From NCBI RefSeq assembly GCF_008642355.1, contig NZ_CP029193.1, positions 7,278,001-7,342,000 of the forward strand: 64,000 nt of DNA, given 5' to 3'. Made by a program: the position numbers and the translations under genes. This document shows, piece by piece, positions 22,974-32,300 of the stretch. The DNA comes from Streptomyces venezuelae (GTDB lineage: Bacteria > Actinomycetota > Actinomycetes > Streptomycetales > Streptomycetaceae). Numbering within the stretch: position 1 is the first letter of the stretch; every line of letters begins with the position of its first letter. Under the pieces are notes generated by a model, which was not told the DNA's origin, ran no database searches, and saw nothing but the letters and a program-made list of their open reading frames with translations.

Positions 22974-24509
22974 GTGTCAGCAGATCTGGGTGCGCGGCGA
23001 TGGTGGGCCGTCGGGGCTCTCGTGCTCGCGTCGATGGTCGTGGGCTTCGACGTGACGATCCTGAGCCTGGCGCTGCCCGCCATGGCCGACGATCTGGGTG
23101 CGAACAACGTCGAGCTGCAGTGGTTCGTGACCTCGTACACCCTCGTGTTCGCGGCCGGAATGATCCCCGCGGGCATGCTCGGCGACCGGTTCGGGCGCAA
23201 GAAGGTGCTGCTCGCCGCGCTGGTGATCTTCGGGATCAGCTCGCTGGGCTGCGCCTACGCCCAGGACTCCGGCACGTTCATCGGCGCGCGTGCGGTGCTC
23301 GGTCTGGGTGCCGCGCTGATCATGCCGACGACGCTGTCGCTCCTGCCGGTGATGTTCTCCGACGAGGAGCGGCCCAAGGCCATCGGCGCGGTGGCGGGCG
23401 CGGCGATGCTCGCCTATCCGCTCGGCCCGATCCTGGGCGGCTACCTCCTCAACCACTTCTGGTGGGGTTCCGTCTTCCTCATCAACGTGCCCGTGGTGAT
23501 CCTCGCCTTCATGGCGGTGTCGGCCTGGCTGCCCGAGTCCAAGGCCAAGGAGGCCAAGCCGTTCGACGTGGGCGGCCTGGTGTTCTCCAGCGTGGGTCTC
23601 GCCGCGATGACGTACGGCGTGATCCAGGGTGGCGAGAAGGGCTGGACCGACGTCACCACGCTCGCGCCGACCCTCGGCGGCATGCTCGCCATCGTGATCT
23701 TCGTGTTCTGGGAGAAGCGGGTCGCCGATCCGCTCGTCGACCTCTCGCTGTTCCGCTCGGCCCGGTTCACCTCGGGCACCATGCTCGGCACCGTCATCAA
23801 CTTCACGATGTTCGGCGTGCTGTTCACGATGCCGCAGTACTACCAGGCGGTCCTCGGCACCGACGCGATGGGCAGCGGCTTCCGGCTCCTGCCGATGGTC
23901 GGCGGCCTCCTCGTCGGTGTGACCGTCGCCAACAAGGTCGCCAAGGCGCTCGGCCCGAAGACCGCGGTCGGCATCGGCTTCGCGCTCCTCGCCGCCGCCC
24001 TCTTCTACGGCGCGACGACCGACATCGACAGCGGCACCGGCCTGGCGGCGGCATGGACGGCGGCGTACGGCCTGGGTCTCGGCATCGCCCTGCCCACCGC
24101 CATGGACGCGGCACTCGGCGCGCTCAACGAGGACGCCGCCGGCGTCGGCTCCGGCGTCAACCAGTCCATCCGTACCCTCGGCGGCAGCTTCGGCGCGGCG
24201 ATCCTCGGCTCCGTCCTCAACTCCGGCTACCGCGGCAAGCTCGACCTCGACGGGGTCCCCGAGCAGGCGCACGGCGCCGTGAAGGACTCCGTGTTCGGCG
24301 GTCTCGCCGTGGCGCGGGCGATCAAGAGCAACGGTCTGGCCGAGTCGGTGCGGTCCGCGTACGTCCACGCCCTGGACGTGGTCCTCGTCGTCTCCGGCGG
24401 CCTGGGACTGCTCGGCGTGCTCCTCGCGGTGGTGTGGCTGCCCCGCAGTGTTGGTCAGAGCACCGCCAAGCCCGCAGAATCTGAGCATGAAGCAGCAGAC
24501 GCAGTCTGA
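22974..24509 (+). CDS. monT: MFS efflux pump MonT (DHA2, 14-TM), monensin export/resistance
   Basis: The start is GTG 22974, 9 nt after AGGAGG, giving 511 aa. About 14 membrane helices are visible. Motif A is GMLGDRFGRKKVLL, motif C-like AMLAYPLGPILGGYLLNH, and the N-terminal helix 1 has VVGFDVTILSLALPAMADDL with the intramembrane Asp typical of DHA2 drug:H+ antiporters. It is divergent to monE and overlaps monRII by 23 nt, so pump and repressor are expressed together. In the monensin cluster MonT is assigned to self-resistance by export of the ionophore. Codon use is uniform with its neighbours. Confidence 0.92.
   Translation: MSADLGARRWWAVGALVLASMVVGFDVTILSLALPAMADDLGANNVELQWFVTSYTLVFAAGMIPAGMLGDRFGRKKVLLAALVIFGISSLGCAYAQDSGTFIGARAVLGLGAALIMPTTLSLLPVMFSDEERPKAIGAVAGAAMLAYPLGPILGGYLLNHFWWGSVFLINVPVVILAFMAVSAWLPESKAKEAKPFDVGGLVFSSVGLAAMTYGVIQGGEKGWTDVTTLAPTLGGMLAIVIFVFWEKRVADPLVDLSLFRSARFTSGTMLGTVINFTMFGVLFTMPQYYQAVLGTDAMGSGFRLLPMVGGLLVGVTVANKVAKALGPKTAVGIGFALLAAALFYGATTDIDSGTGLAAAWTAAYGLGLGIALPTAMDAALGALNEDAAGVGSGVNQSIRTLGGSFGAAILGSVLNSGYRGKLDLDGVPEQAHGAVKDSVFGGLAVARAIKSNGLAESVRSAYVHALDVVLVVSGGLGLLGVLLAVVWLPRSVGQSTAKPAESEHEAADAV
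24451..24480 (+). promoter_or_regulatory. Candidate internal promoter for monRII
   Basis: TTGGTC (24451-24456), 18 bp, then CAGAAT (24475-24480) lies inside the end of monT. The monRII ATG is 6 bp downstream, so a separate leaderless transcript is possible in addition to read-through from monT. Confidence 0.35.
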
Positions 24510-25098
24510 CCAGGGCAGAACCGTGCCTGGACTGAGAGAACGCAAGAAAGCCAGGACCAAGGCCGCGATTCAGCGGGAGGCGGTGCGCTTGTTCAGGGAA
24601 CAGGGCTACTCCGCCACGACCATCGAGCAGATCGCCGAAGCCGCCGAGGTCGCCCCCAGCACCGTCTTCCGCTACTTCGCGACCAAGCAGGACCTGGTCT
24701 TCTCACACGACTACGACCTGCCGTTCGCCATGATGTTCCAGGCCCAGTCGCCCGACCTGACGCCGATCCAGGCCGAACGACAAGCCATCCGTTCGATGCT
24801 GAACGACATCTCCGAGCAGGAACTGGCCCTGCAGCGCGAACGCTTCGTGCTCATCCTCTCCGAGCCGGAGCTCTGGGGGGCCAGCCTGGGCAACATCAGC
24901 CAGACCATGCAGCTCCTCGGCGAACAGGTCGCCAAGCGGGCGGGGCGCGACCCGGGGGACCCCGCGGTCCGCGCCTACACCGGGGCCCTGTTCGGCGTGA
25001 TGCTGCAGGTCTCCCTGGACTGGGCGAACGACCCTGAGATGGACTTCGCGGCCACTCTGGACGAGGCGCTGTACTGCCTCGAAGACCTGCGTCCCTGA
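24487..25098 (+). CDS. monRII: TetR-family regulator MonRII
   Basis: The 203-aa protein starts at ATG 24487, 23 nt inside monT. The N-terminal HTH (about 18-65) is clear: REAVRLFREQGYSATTIEQI, then AEAAEVAPSTVFRYFATKQD, the TetR recognition helix ending in the FRYFATK signature. The C-terminal ligand-binding domain is alpha-helical (ISEQELALQRERFVLIL, LDWANDPEMDFAATLDEALY). By position and family it should repress monT, and perhaps monE, until the ionophore or an intermediate is bound. Candidate operators lie between monE and monT. Two strong hairpins follow it and separate it from convergent monAIX. Confidence 0.9.
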   Translation: MKQQTQSDQGRTVPGLRERKKARTKAAIQREAVRLFREQGYSATTIEQIAEAAEVAPSTVFRYFATKQDLVFSHDYDLPFAMMFQAQSPDLTPIQAERQAIRSMLNDISEQELALQRERFVLILSEPELWGASLGNISQTMQLLGEQVAKRAGRDPGDPAVRAYTGALFGVMLQVSLDWANDPEMDFAATLDEALYCLEDLRP

Positions 25099-25101
25099 TG
25101 T

Positions 25102-25136
25102 CGTACGCGGCAGCCCCCTGCGGGCCGCCGCGTACG
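25102..25136 (+). terminator. Terminator after monRII
   Basis: CGTACGCGGC (25102-25111) pairs with GCCGCGTACG (25127-25136), with an inner GCCC/GGGC pair, beginning 4 bp after the monRII stop. Confidence 0.75.
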
Positions 25137-25189
25137 GAATAGGACGACCGCGCGCGGCCACCGCCCCCCGGCTGCCGCGTCCGGTCCAA

Positions 25190-25228
25190 CCTGGCGTGCT
25201 CCGGCTTCCCTCGACGGAGCACGCCAGG
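25190..25228. terminator. Second terminator between monRII and monAIX
   Basis: CCTGGCGTGCTCCG (25190-25203) pairs perfectly over 14 bp with CGGAGCACGCCAGG (25215-25228), followed by GGTCTTT. It sits between convergent genes and can serve both. Confidence 0.85.
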
Positions 25229-25263
25229 GGTCTTTCCCGGCCGGGCACGCTCTCGCCCCGCCG

Positions 25264-26049
25264 TCACGCCCCGGCAGCCGCTGCCAGCGCCGCGGTCACG
25301 ATGGCCGCCACCTGCTCCTGACAGGTGTCGAGGTAGAAGTGCCCGCCGGGCAGCACCCGGAGATCGAACTCCGCACTGGTGCGCTCCCGCCACGTGCCGG
25401 CCTCCTCGGGCGACGTCCGCTCGTCGGCGTCACCGATCAGCGCCGTGACCGGGCAGACCAGACGCTCGGGACCCGGCGCCTCGTACGTGGCGACGGCCCG
25501 GTAGTCGGCCCGCAGCGCGGGCAGGATCAGCTCCTGCAGCTCAGGGCTCCGGAAGAACCGCTCGTCGGTCCCGCCCATCGCCCGCAGATGCGCCAGGATG
25601 TCCGCGTCGTCCAGGGCCCCGGACCGCCCGGCGGGACGGTAGGGGCGCGCGAGCCCACCGGATACGAACAGGTGTACGGGGCTGGTTTCCCCGGTGCCGG
25701 AATCCCGCAGGCGCCTCGCCACCTCGAACGCCACGATCGCGCCCAGGCTGTGCCCGAACAACGCGAACGGCTTCCCGTCCGACGGCAGTTGTCCCACGAC
25801 ACCGTCGGCGAGCGCGGCCACCGACTCCAGGCACCGCTCCTTGTGCCGGTCCTGCCGCCCCGGATACTGCACGGCCAGCACATCGATGCCCGGCGAGAGC
25901 AGCCCGGAGAGCCCGAACCAGTAACTCGCCGAGCCGCCCGCGAACGGGAAACAGACCAGCCTCACCGGCGCCGAAGCGGAGTCGTGGTACCGCCGCAGCC
26001 ACACCCCGGCCCCCGTGTTCCGCGAAGCCTGCGCAGTGCCCCTGTCCAT
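25264..26049 (-). CDS. monAIX: Type II thioesterase MonAIX (PKS editing)
   Basis: The 261-aa protein starts at ATG 26049, behind AGAGGGAGAG. It is a GrsT/type II thioesterase: RLVCFPFAGGSASYWFGLSG at the first strand and oxyanion region, LAVQYPGRQDRHKERC, the nucleophile motif FALFGHSLGAIVAFEVARRL (Ser near residue 99), the acid in ALIGDADERTSPEEA and the catalytic His in VLPGGHFYLD. Such enzymes remove wrongly loaded or stalled acyl groups from PKS carrier proteins. It is divergent from monAI and shares its upstream region. The cluster is reported to hold a second one, MonAX, outside this window. It is not a chain-terminating domain. Confidence 0.9.
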   Translation of the reverse strand: MDRGTAQASRNTGAGVWLRRYHDSASAPVRLVCFPFAGGSASYWFGLSGLLSPGIDVLAVQYPGRQDRHKERCLESVAALADGVVGQLPSDGKPFALFGHSLGAIVAFEVARRLRDSGTGETSPVHLFVSGGLARPYRPAGRSGALDDADILAHLRAMGGTDERFFRSPELQELILPALRADYRAVATYEAPGPERLVCPVTALIGDADERTSPEEAGTWRERTSAEFDLRVLPGGHFYLDTCQEQVAAIVTAALAAAAGA

Positions 26050-26171
26050 CGCTCTCCCTCTCGTGCCGCCGCTGTTGCCGCTGCCGTTCCGATGGTGTTC
26101 CGGTGACGTTCCGCCGTCGGGTTCGCCCCCTGTCTCCGCCCCCGATGCTGGCCGCGACCCATAGCGCCCGG

Positions 26172-26213
26172 CTAAAGCGGCGGACGGCTAGCCGGGGTTT
26201 GGTTCGCCTTTAG
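26172..26213. promoter_or_regulatory. Nested palindromes in the monAIX-monAI promoter region
   Basis: CTAAAG (26172-26177) and CTTTAG (26208-26213) flank the perfect 10-bp palindrome CGGCTAGCCG (26185-26194). The outer and inner centres are only 3 bp apart. It lies between divergent PKS and thioesterase genes, where a pathway activator would bind. I could not place a convincing -35/-10 pair for either gene. Confidence 0.4.
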
Positions 26214-26227
26214 AGAGCCCGCTCACG

Positions 26228-26326
26228 ATGAGCCCGGTACTCGAAGGGATCTCCGATTTCGGACCGGGAGCGCCGTTGATGTTTTCTGGCAGTCAGTTGT
26301 TCCGCGTCCGAACGCAGTCGACGTGA
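26228..26326 (+). other. Possible 32-codon leader ORF coupled to monAI
   Basis: From ATG 26228, an AGAGAG stretch lying 9 nt upstream, a short frame runs to TGA 26324-26326, which overlaps the monAI ATG as TGATG. monAI has no ribosome site of its own, so re-initiation after this leader would explain its translation. The codons include TTT, TCT and GTA, rare here, so it may simply be non-coding. Confidence 0.3.
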
Positions 26327-29300
26327 TGGCCACGTCGCCGTCCGGCGCGAGCGCGGCTCCCGAACCGATCGCGGTCGTCGGGATGGCCTGCCGGCTGCCC
26401 GGAGCACCCGACCCGACGGCGTTCTGGCACCTGCTCGGCGAGGGCCGCGACGCCGTCCGCGACACCCCGCCCGAGCAGCGCCGCACCGATTCCGGCCTGC
26501 GCGGACCGGGCGGCTATCTGGACCGGATCGACGGCTTCGACGCCTCCTTCTTCCACGTCGGCCCGCGCGAGGCCGAGGCCATGGACCCGCAACAGCGGCT
26601 CCTCCTCGAACTGAGCTGGGAAGCGCTGGAGGACGCCCGCATCCTCCCGCCCACCCTGGCCCGCAGCCGCACCGGAGTCTTCGTCGGCGCCCTCTGGGAC
26701 GACTACGCCGACCTCCTGGACCGCGCCGCACGCAACGCCGTCACCCGGCACACCATGACCGGCGTCCACCGCAGCATTCTGGCCAACCGCATCTCGTACG
26801 CGTACCACCTGGCGGGCCCGAGCCTCACGGTCGACACCGCACAGTCCTCCTCGCTCGTCGCCGTGCACCTGGCCTGCGAGAGCATCAGGCGCGGCGAGTG
26901 CGAGACCGCGTTCGCGGGCGGCGTCAACCTCATCTGCTCGCCCCGCTCCACCGCGCTGGCCGAGGCCCGCTTCGGCGGCCTCTCCGCCACGGGCCGCTGC
27001 CACACCTTCGACGCACGCGCCGACGGGTTCGTACGCGGTGAGGGCGGCGGACTCGTGGTGCTCAAGCCCCTGGGGGCGGCCCGGCGTGACGGCGACACGG
27101 TGTACTGCGTCATCAGCGGCAGCGCCGTCAACAGCGACGGAGCGACGGACGGACTCACGCTGCCCAGCGGGCAGGCGCAGCGCGACGTGGTCCGCACGGC
27201 CTGCGACCAGGCCGGAGTGACCCCCGAGCAGATCCAGTACGTAGAGCTCCACGGCACGGGCACGCCCGTCGGCGACCCGATCGAGGCGGGCGCGCTCGGC
27301 GCCGCGCTCGGCCGGGACGGGGCGCGCACCGTGCCGCTCGCCGTCGGCTCCGCGAAGACGAACGTCGGCCACCTGGAGGCGGCGTCCGGAATCGTCGGGC
27401 TGCTCAAGACGGCGCTGAGCATCCACCACCGCAAGCTCGCACCGAGCCTCAACTTCGACACACCCCATCCGGCCATCCCACTCGCGGAGCTCGGCCTGGC
27501 CGTCCAGCGGGAAACGGGGGACTGGCCGCGCCCCGGACAACGACTGATCGCCGGGGTGTCGTCGTTCGGCATGGGGGGCACGAACGGGCACGTCGTCGTG
27601 GCCGAGGAACCTGGGTGCGCCGGGTCCGTGTCACGGGGCCCTGCGGCTGCGGAGCGCGGTTCGACGAAGCCTGTGCCGATGGTGCGGACCGCCGTCGTCC
27701 CCTGGCCCGTGAGCGCCCACAGCGCTTCCGCGCTGCCCGCCCAGGCCGCACGGCTGCGCACCCACCTCGCCGGCCGCCCGGCAGCCCCCGATGCCACCCC
27801 CGACGCCGTCCGGATCGGTCACGCACTCGCCACCACCCGCGCCCCCCTCGCCCACCGCGCGGTCCTGCTCGGCGGCGACACCGCCGAACTGCTGGACGCC
27901 CTGGACGCGCTGGCCACCGACGAGCAGACCGCCGCGGTGGTGCGCGGCGAGGCGGACCCCGACGGCAAGGCGGCCTTCCTCTTCAGCGGGCAGGGAGCGC
28001 AACGCCCCGGCATGGGGCGCGAGTTGTACGCGGCCCATCCGGTCTTCGCCGACGCGCTCGACGAGGCGTTCGCGGCGCTGGACGTCCACCTGGACCGTCC
28101 GCTGCGGGAGATCGTCCTCGGCGAGGACGCCGAGCGGCGGGGGCTGCTCGACCGGACCGAGTACACCCAGCCCGCGCTCTTCGCGATCGAGACGGGCCTG
28201 TACCGGCTCGCCGTCGCGCACGGCCTCACCCCCGACTACGTCCTCGGCCACTCCGTCGGCGAGATCACCGCCGCACATGTGGCCGGTGTCCTCTCCCTGG
28301 CGGACGCGAGCGCCCTGGTCGCCGCACGCGGACGGCTCATGCAGGCGGTACGGGCACCCGGCGCGATGGCCGCGTGGCGGGCGACCGCGGACGAGGCGGC
28401 GGAACTGCTCGCCGGGCACGAGGAGCGGGCCGCGGTGGCCGCCGTCAACGGCCCTGAATCCGTTGTGGTCTCCGGCGACCGCGACACGGTCGAGGAGCTG
28501 ACGCTCGCCTGGCAGGCGTACGGCCGCAAGGCCCACCGGCTCAAGGTCAGCCACGCCTTCCACTCCCCGCACATGGACTCCGTCCTCGACGAGCTGCGCG
28601 CCGTCGCCGCGGGACTGACGTTCCACGCGCCGGTCATCCCCGTCGTCTCCAACGTCACCGGCGAGCCCGTGTCGGCGGACGGCGCCGAGCAGGCCGACCC
28701 CGAGTACTGGGCACGGCATGCGCGCGAGCCCGTGCGGTTCCTCGACGGGGTGCGCGGGCTGTGCGAGCGCGGGGTGACGACGTTCGTCGAACTCGGCCCG
28801 GACGCGCCGCTGTCGGCGATGGCACGGGAGTGCTTCCCCGCCGAGGCCGGTGGCCCCGGCAGCGGTTCGAGTCGTCCCCGTCCCGCCGCGGTGGCCGCGT
28901 GCCGGCGCGGACGCGACGAGGCGCACACATTCATGACGGCCTTGGCACAGGCGTACGTGCGGGGCGCCGATGTCGACTTCACCGCCGCGTACGGTTCGCC
29001 CGGCGACGCGGAGCGCGTGAGCCTGCCCACGTACGCCTTCCAGCGGGAGCGGTACTGGCCCGAGACGGAATGGCCCGAGGGAGAACGGCCCGAGGCGGAA
29101 CGGCCCGATGGGGAACCGGTGGCCGCGTACCGCGAGGTGCGGGACCACTCCGCGTCCGAGGCGAACGGGCCGCGTCCGGCCGGCGGTGCGCGGACCGTAC
29201 TCGCCGAGCGGCTCGCCGCGCTCTCCGTCGCCGACCAGGAGCGCACCCTCCTCGGCCTGGTCGCCCAGCAGGTGGCCGTCGTGCTCGGCGGCACCTCGAC

Positions 29301-32300
29301 GACCGTCGAAACGGCCCGTACGTTCAAGCAGTCGGGCTTCGACTCGGTGGCGGCGGCCGAGCTGAGCGAACGGCTCGGCGCGGTCACCGGGCTGCCGCTG
29401 CCCGCGACCCTCACCTTCGACCACCCGACACCACTGGCCGTCGCGGCGCACCTGCGCGCGCGGCTCGTGGGGGCGGGGGACGAGAGCCCCGTACGGTCCG
29501 CCGGTCCGGACAGCTCCGGCGGCCCGTCCGGACTTGCGGAGCACGACGACGACCCCATCGCCGTCGTCGCCATGAGCTGCCGCTACCCGGGCGGCGCCGG
29601 TACGCCGGAGGACCTGTGGCGGCTGGTCGCCGACGGCGCCGACGCCATCGGCGCGTTCCCGACCGACCGGGGCTGGGACCTGGAGCGGCTCTTCCACCCC
29701 GACGCCGACCGGTCGGGCACCAGCTATACGCGCGAGGGCGGCTTCCTGTACGACGCCGCCGACTTCGACGCCGAGTTCTTCGACATCAGCCCGCGGGAAG
29801 CGCTGGCCGTCGATCCGCAGCAGCGGCTGCTCCTCGAATGCGCCTGGGAGGCCTTCGAGCGGGCAGGCCTCGACCACCGGACGCTCAAGGGCAGCCTCAC
29901 CGGCGTGTTCGTCGGCATGACGAACCAGGACTACGGCCCCCGGCTGCACGAACCGTCCCAGTCCACCGACGGCTACCTGCTCACCGGCAGCACCCCCAGC
30001 GTCGCCTCGGGCCGCCTCTCGTTCAGCTTCGGGCTGGAAGGGCCCGCGCTGACGGTCGACACGGCCTGCTCCTCGTCGCTGGTCACCCTCCACCTGGCGG
30101 CGCAGGCGCTGCGGCGCGGCGAGTGCGACCTGGCGCTGGCCGGGGGCGCCACCGTCCTCGCCACACCGGGCATGTTCACCGAGTTCTCGCGCCAGCGCGG
30201 CCTCGCCCCCGATGGGCGCTGCAAGCCGTTCGCGGAGAGGGCCGACGGCACGGGCTGGGCCGAGGGCGTCGGCCTCGTACTCCTGGAACGCCTCTCCGTG
30301 GCCCGGCGCAACGGGCATGAGGTCCTCGCGGTGATCCGCGGTTCAGCGGTGAACCAGGACGGCGCGAGCAACGGCCTGACCGCGCCCAACGGCCCCTCGC
30401 AGCAGCGTGTCATCCGGGCCGCTCTCGCGGACGCGCGCCTCACGGCCGACGAGGTCGACGCCGTGGAGGCACATGGCACCGGCACCACGCTGGGCGACCC
30501 GATCGAGGCTCAGGCACTCATCTCCACGTACGGTCAAGGGCGTTCGCCCGAAAGGCCGTTGTGGCTGGGCTCGGTGAAGTCGAACATCGGCCACACGCAG
30601 GCCGCCGCCGGAGTCGCCGGTGTGATCAAGATGGTGCTCGCGCTCCGGCATGACCTGCTGCCCGCCACCCTCCACGTCGACGAGCCGAGCGGACACGTCG
30701 ACTGGTCGTCGGGCGCGGTACGGCTGCTCACCGAGCCGGTCGTCTGGCCACGCGGCGACCGTCCGCGCCGGGCGGCGGTGTCGTCCTTCGGTATCTCCGG
30801 GACGAACGCGCACCTGGTGCTCGAAGAGCCGCCATCCGAGACGTTCCAGGTCGAAGCTGAACGCGAGGTGGCGGATTCCGGTGCGGCGGGCGGCGTGCTG
30901 GTGCCGTGGGTGATATCCGGACGCAGCAGTGCGGCGTTGCGCGAACAGGCGCGCAGATTGGGCGAGTTCGTGATGGCGGACGGTCCTGGCGGGGCCGCGT
31001 CCGCCGCGGAGGTCGGCCGGGCGCTGGTCACGAGGCGGTCGGTGTTCGAGCACCGGGCCGTGGTGGTGGGCCGGGGTCGGGACGAACTGGTGGCCGGGGT
31101 CACGGCGTTGGCCGCGGGTGAGGCGTCGGCGGATGTGGTGTCCGGGGTGGCTTCCGGTGAGGTGGGTCCTGGACCGGTGTTGGTGTTTCCGGGACAGGGG
31201 TCGCAGTGGGTGGGGATGGGGGCTCGGTTGTTGGACGAGTCGCCTGTGTTCGCGGCACGGATCGGTGAGTGTGAGCAGGCCCTGTCCGCGTACGTGGGCT
31301 GGTCGTTGCGTGAGGTGTTGCGCGGGGACGGCGGTGAGCTGTCGCGCGTCGAGGTCGTGCAGCCCGTCTTGTGGGCGGTGATGGTGTCGCTCGCGGCGGT
31401 GTGGGCGGACCAGGGGATCGTCCCGGCCGCTGTCGTGGGCCACTCCCAGGGTGAGATCGCCGCGGCGGTCGTGGCGGGCGCGCTCACACTGGAGGACGGC
31501 GCCAAGATCGTGGCGCTGCGCAGCCGGGCGCTGCGGCAGCTGTCCGGTGAGGGCGCGATGGCCTCCCTCGGCGGGGGGCGGGAGCAGGCCGCCGAACTCG
31601 TCGAGGGGTACTCCGGGGTGGGTGTCGCGGCAGTCAACGGGCCGTCCTCCACGGTCATCTCGGGTCCGCCCGAACAGGTCGCCGCCGTCGTCGCGGACGC
31701 CGAGGCGCGCGGGCTCCGGGGCCGCGTCATCGACGTCGACTACGCCTCGCACAGCCCGCAGGTCGACACCATCACCGACGAACTGACCCGCATCCTGGCG
31801 GGTGTACGTCCCGTCGCGGCCCCCGTGGCGTTCTACTCGGCGGTGACCGGTACCCGTATCGACACGACCGGGCTCGACACGGACTACTGGGTCACGAACC
31901 TGCGCCGCCCCGTCCGGTTCGCCGACGCGGTCTCCGCGCTCCTCGCCGACGGGCACCGGGTATTCGTCGAATCCAGCAGTCATCCCGTGCTGACGCTCGG
32001 CCTCCAGGAGACGTTCGAGGAGGCCGGGGTCGACGCCGTCACCGTTCCCACGCTGCGGCGCGAGGACGGCGGCCTCAACCGGCTCGCCCTGTCGCTGGCC
32101 CAGGCCTTCGTGGCGGGGTGCGCGGTGAGGTGGGAGAACTGGTTTCCCGGGCGCGGAGCGGCCGGTGTCTCTCCGGCGGGTGGGACGGCGGACGTCCCTC
32201 TCGCGAGCGGGGCGGCGAATGGTTCCACCGCAGGTGCAGCGACCGGCCTGGCACTGCCCACGTACGCCTTCCAGCGGCGCCGCTACTGGCTGGAGGCCTC

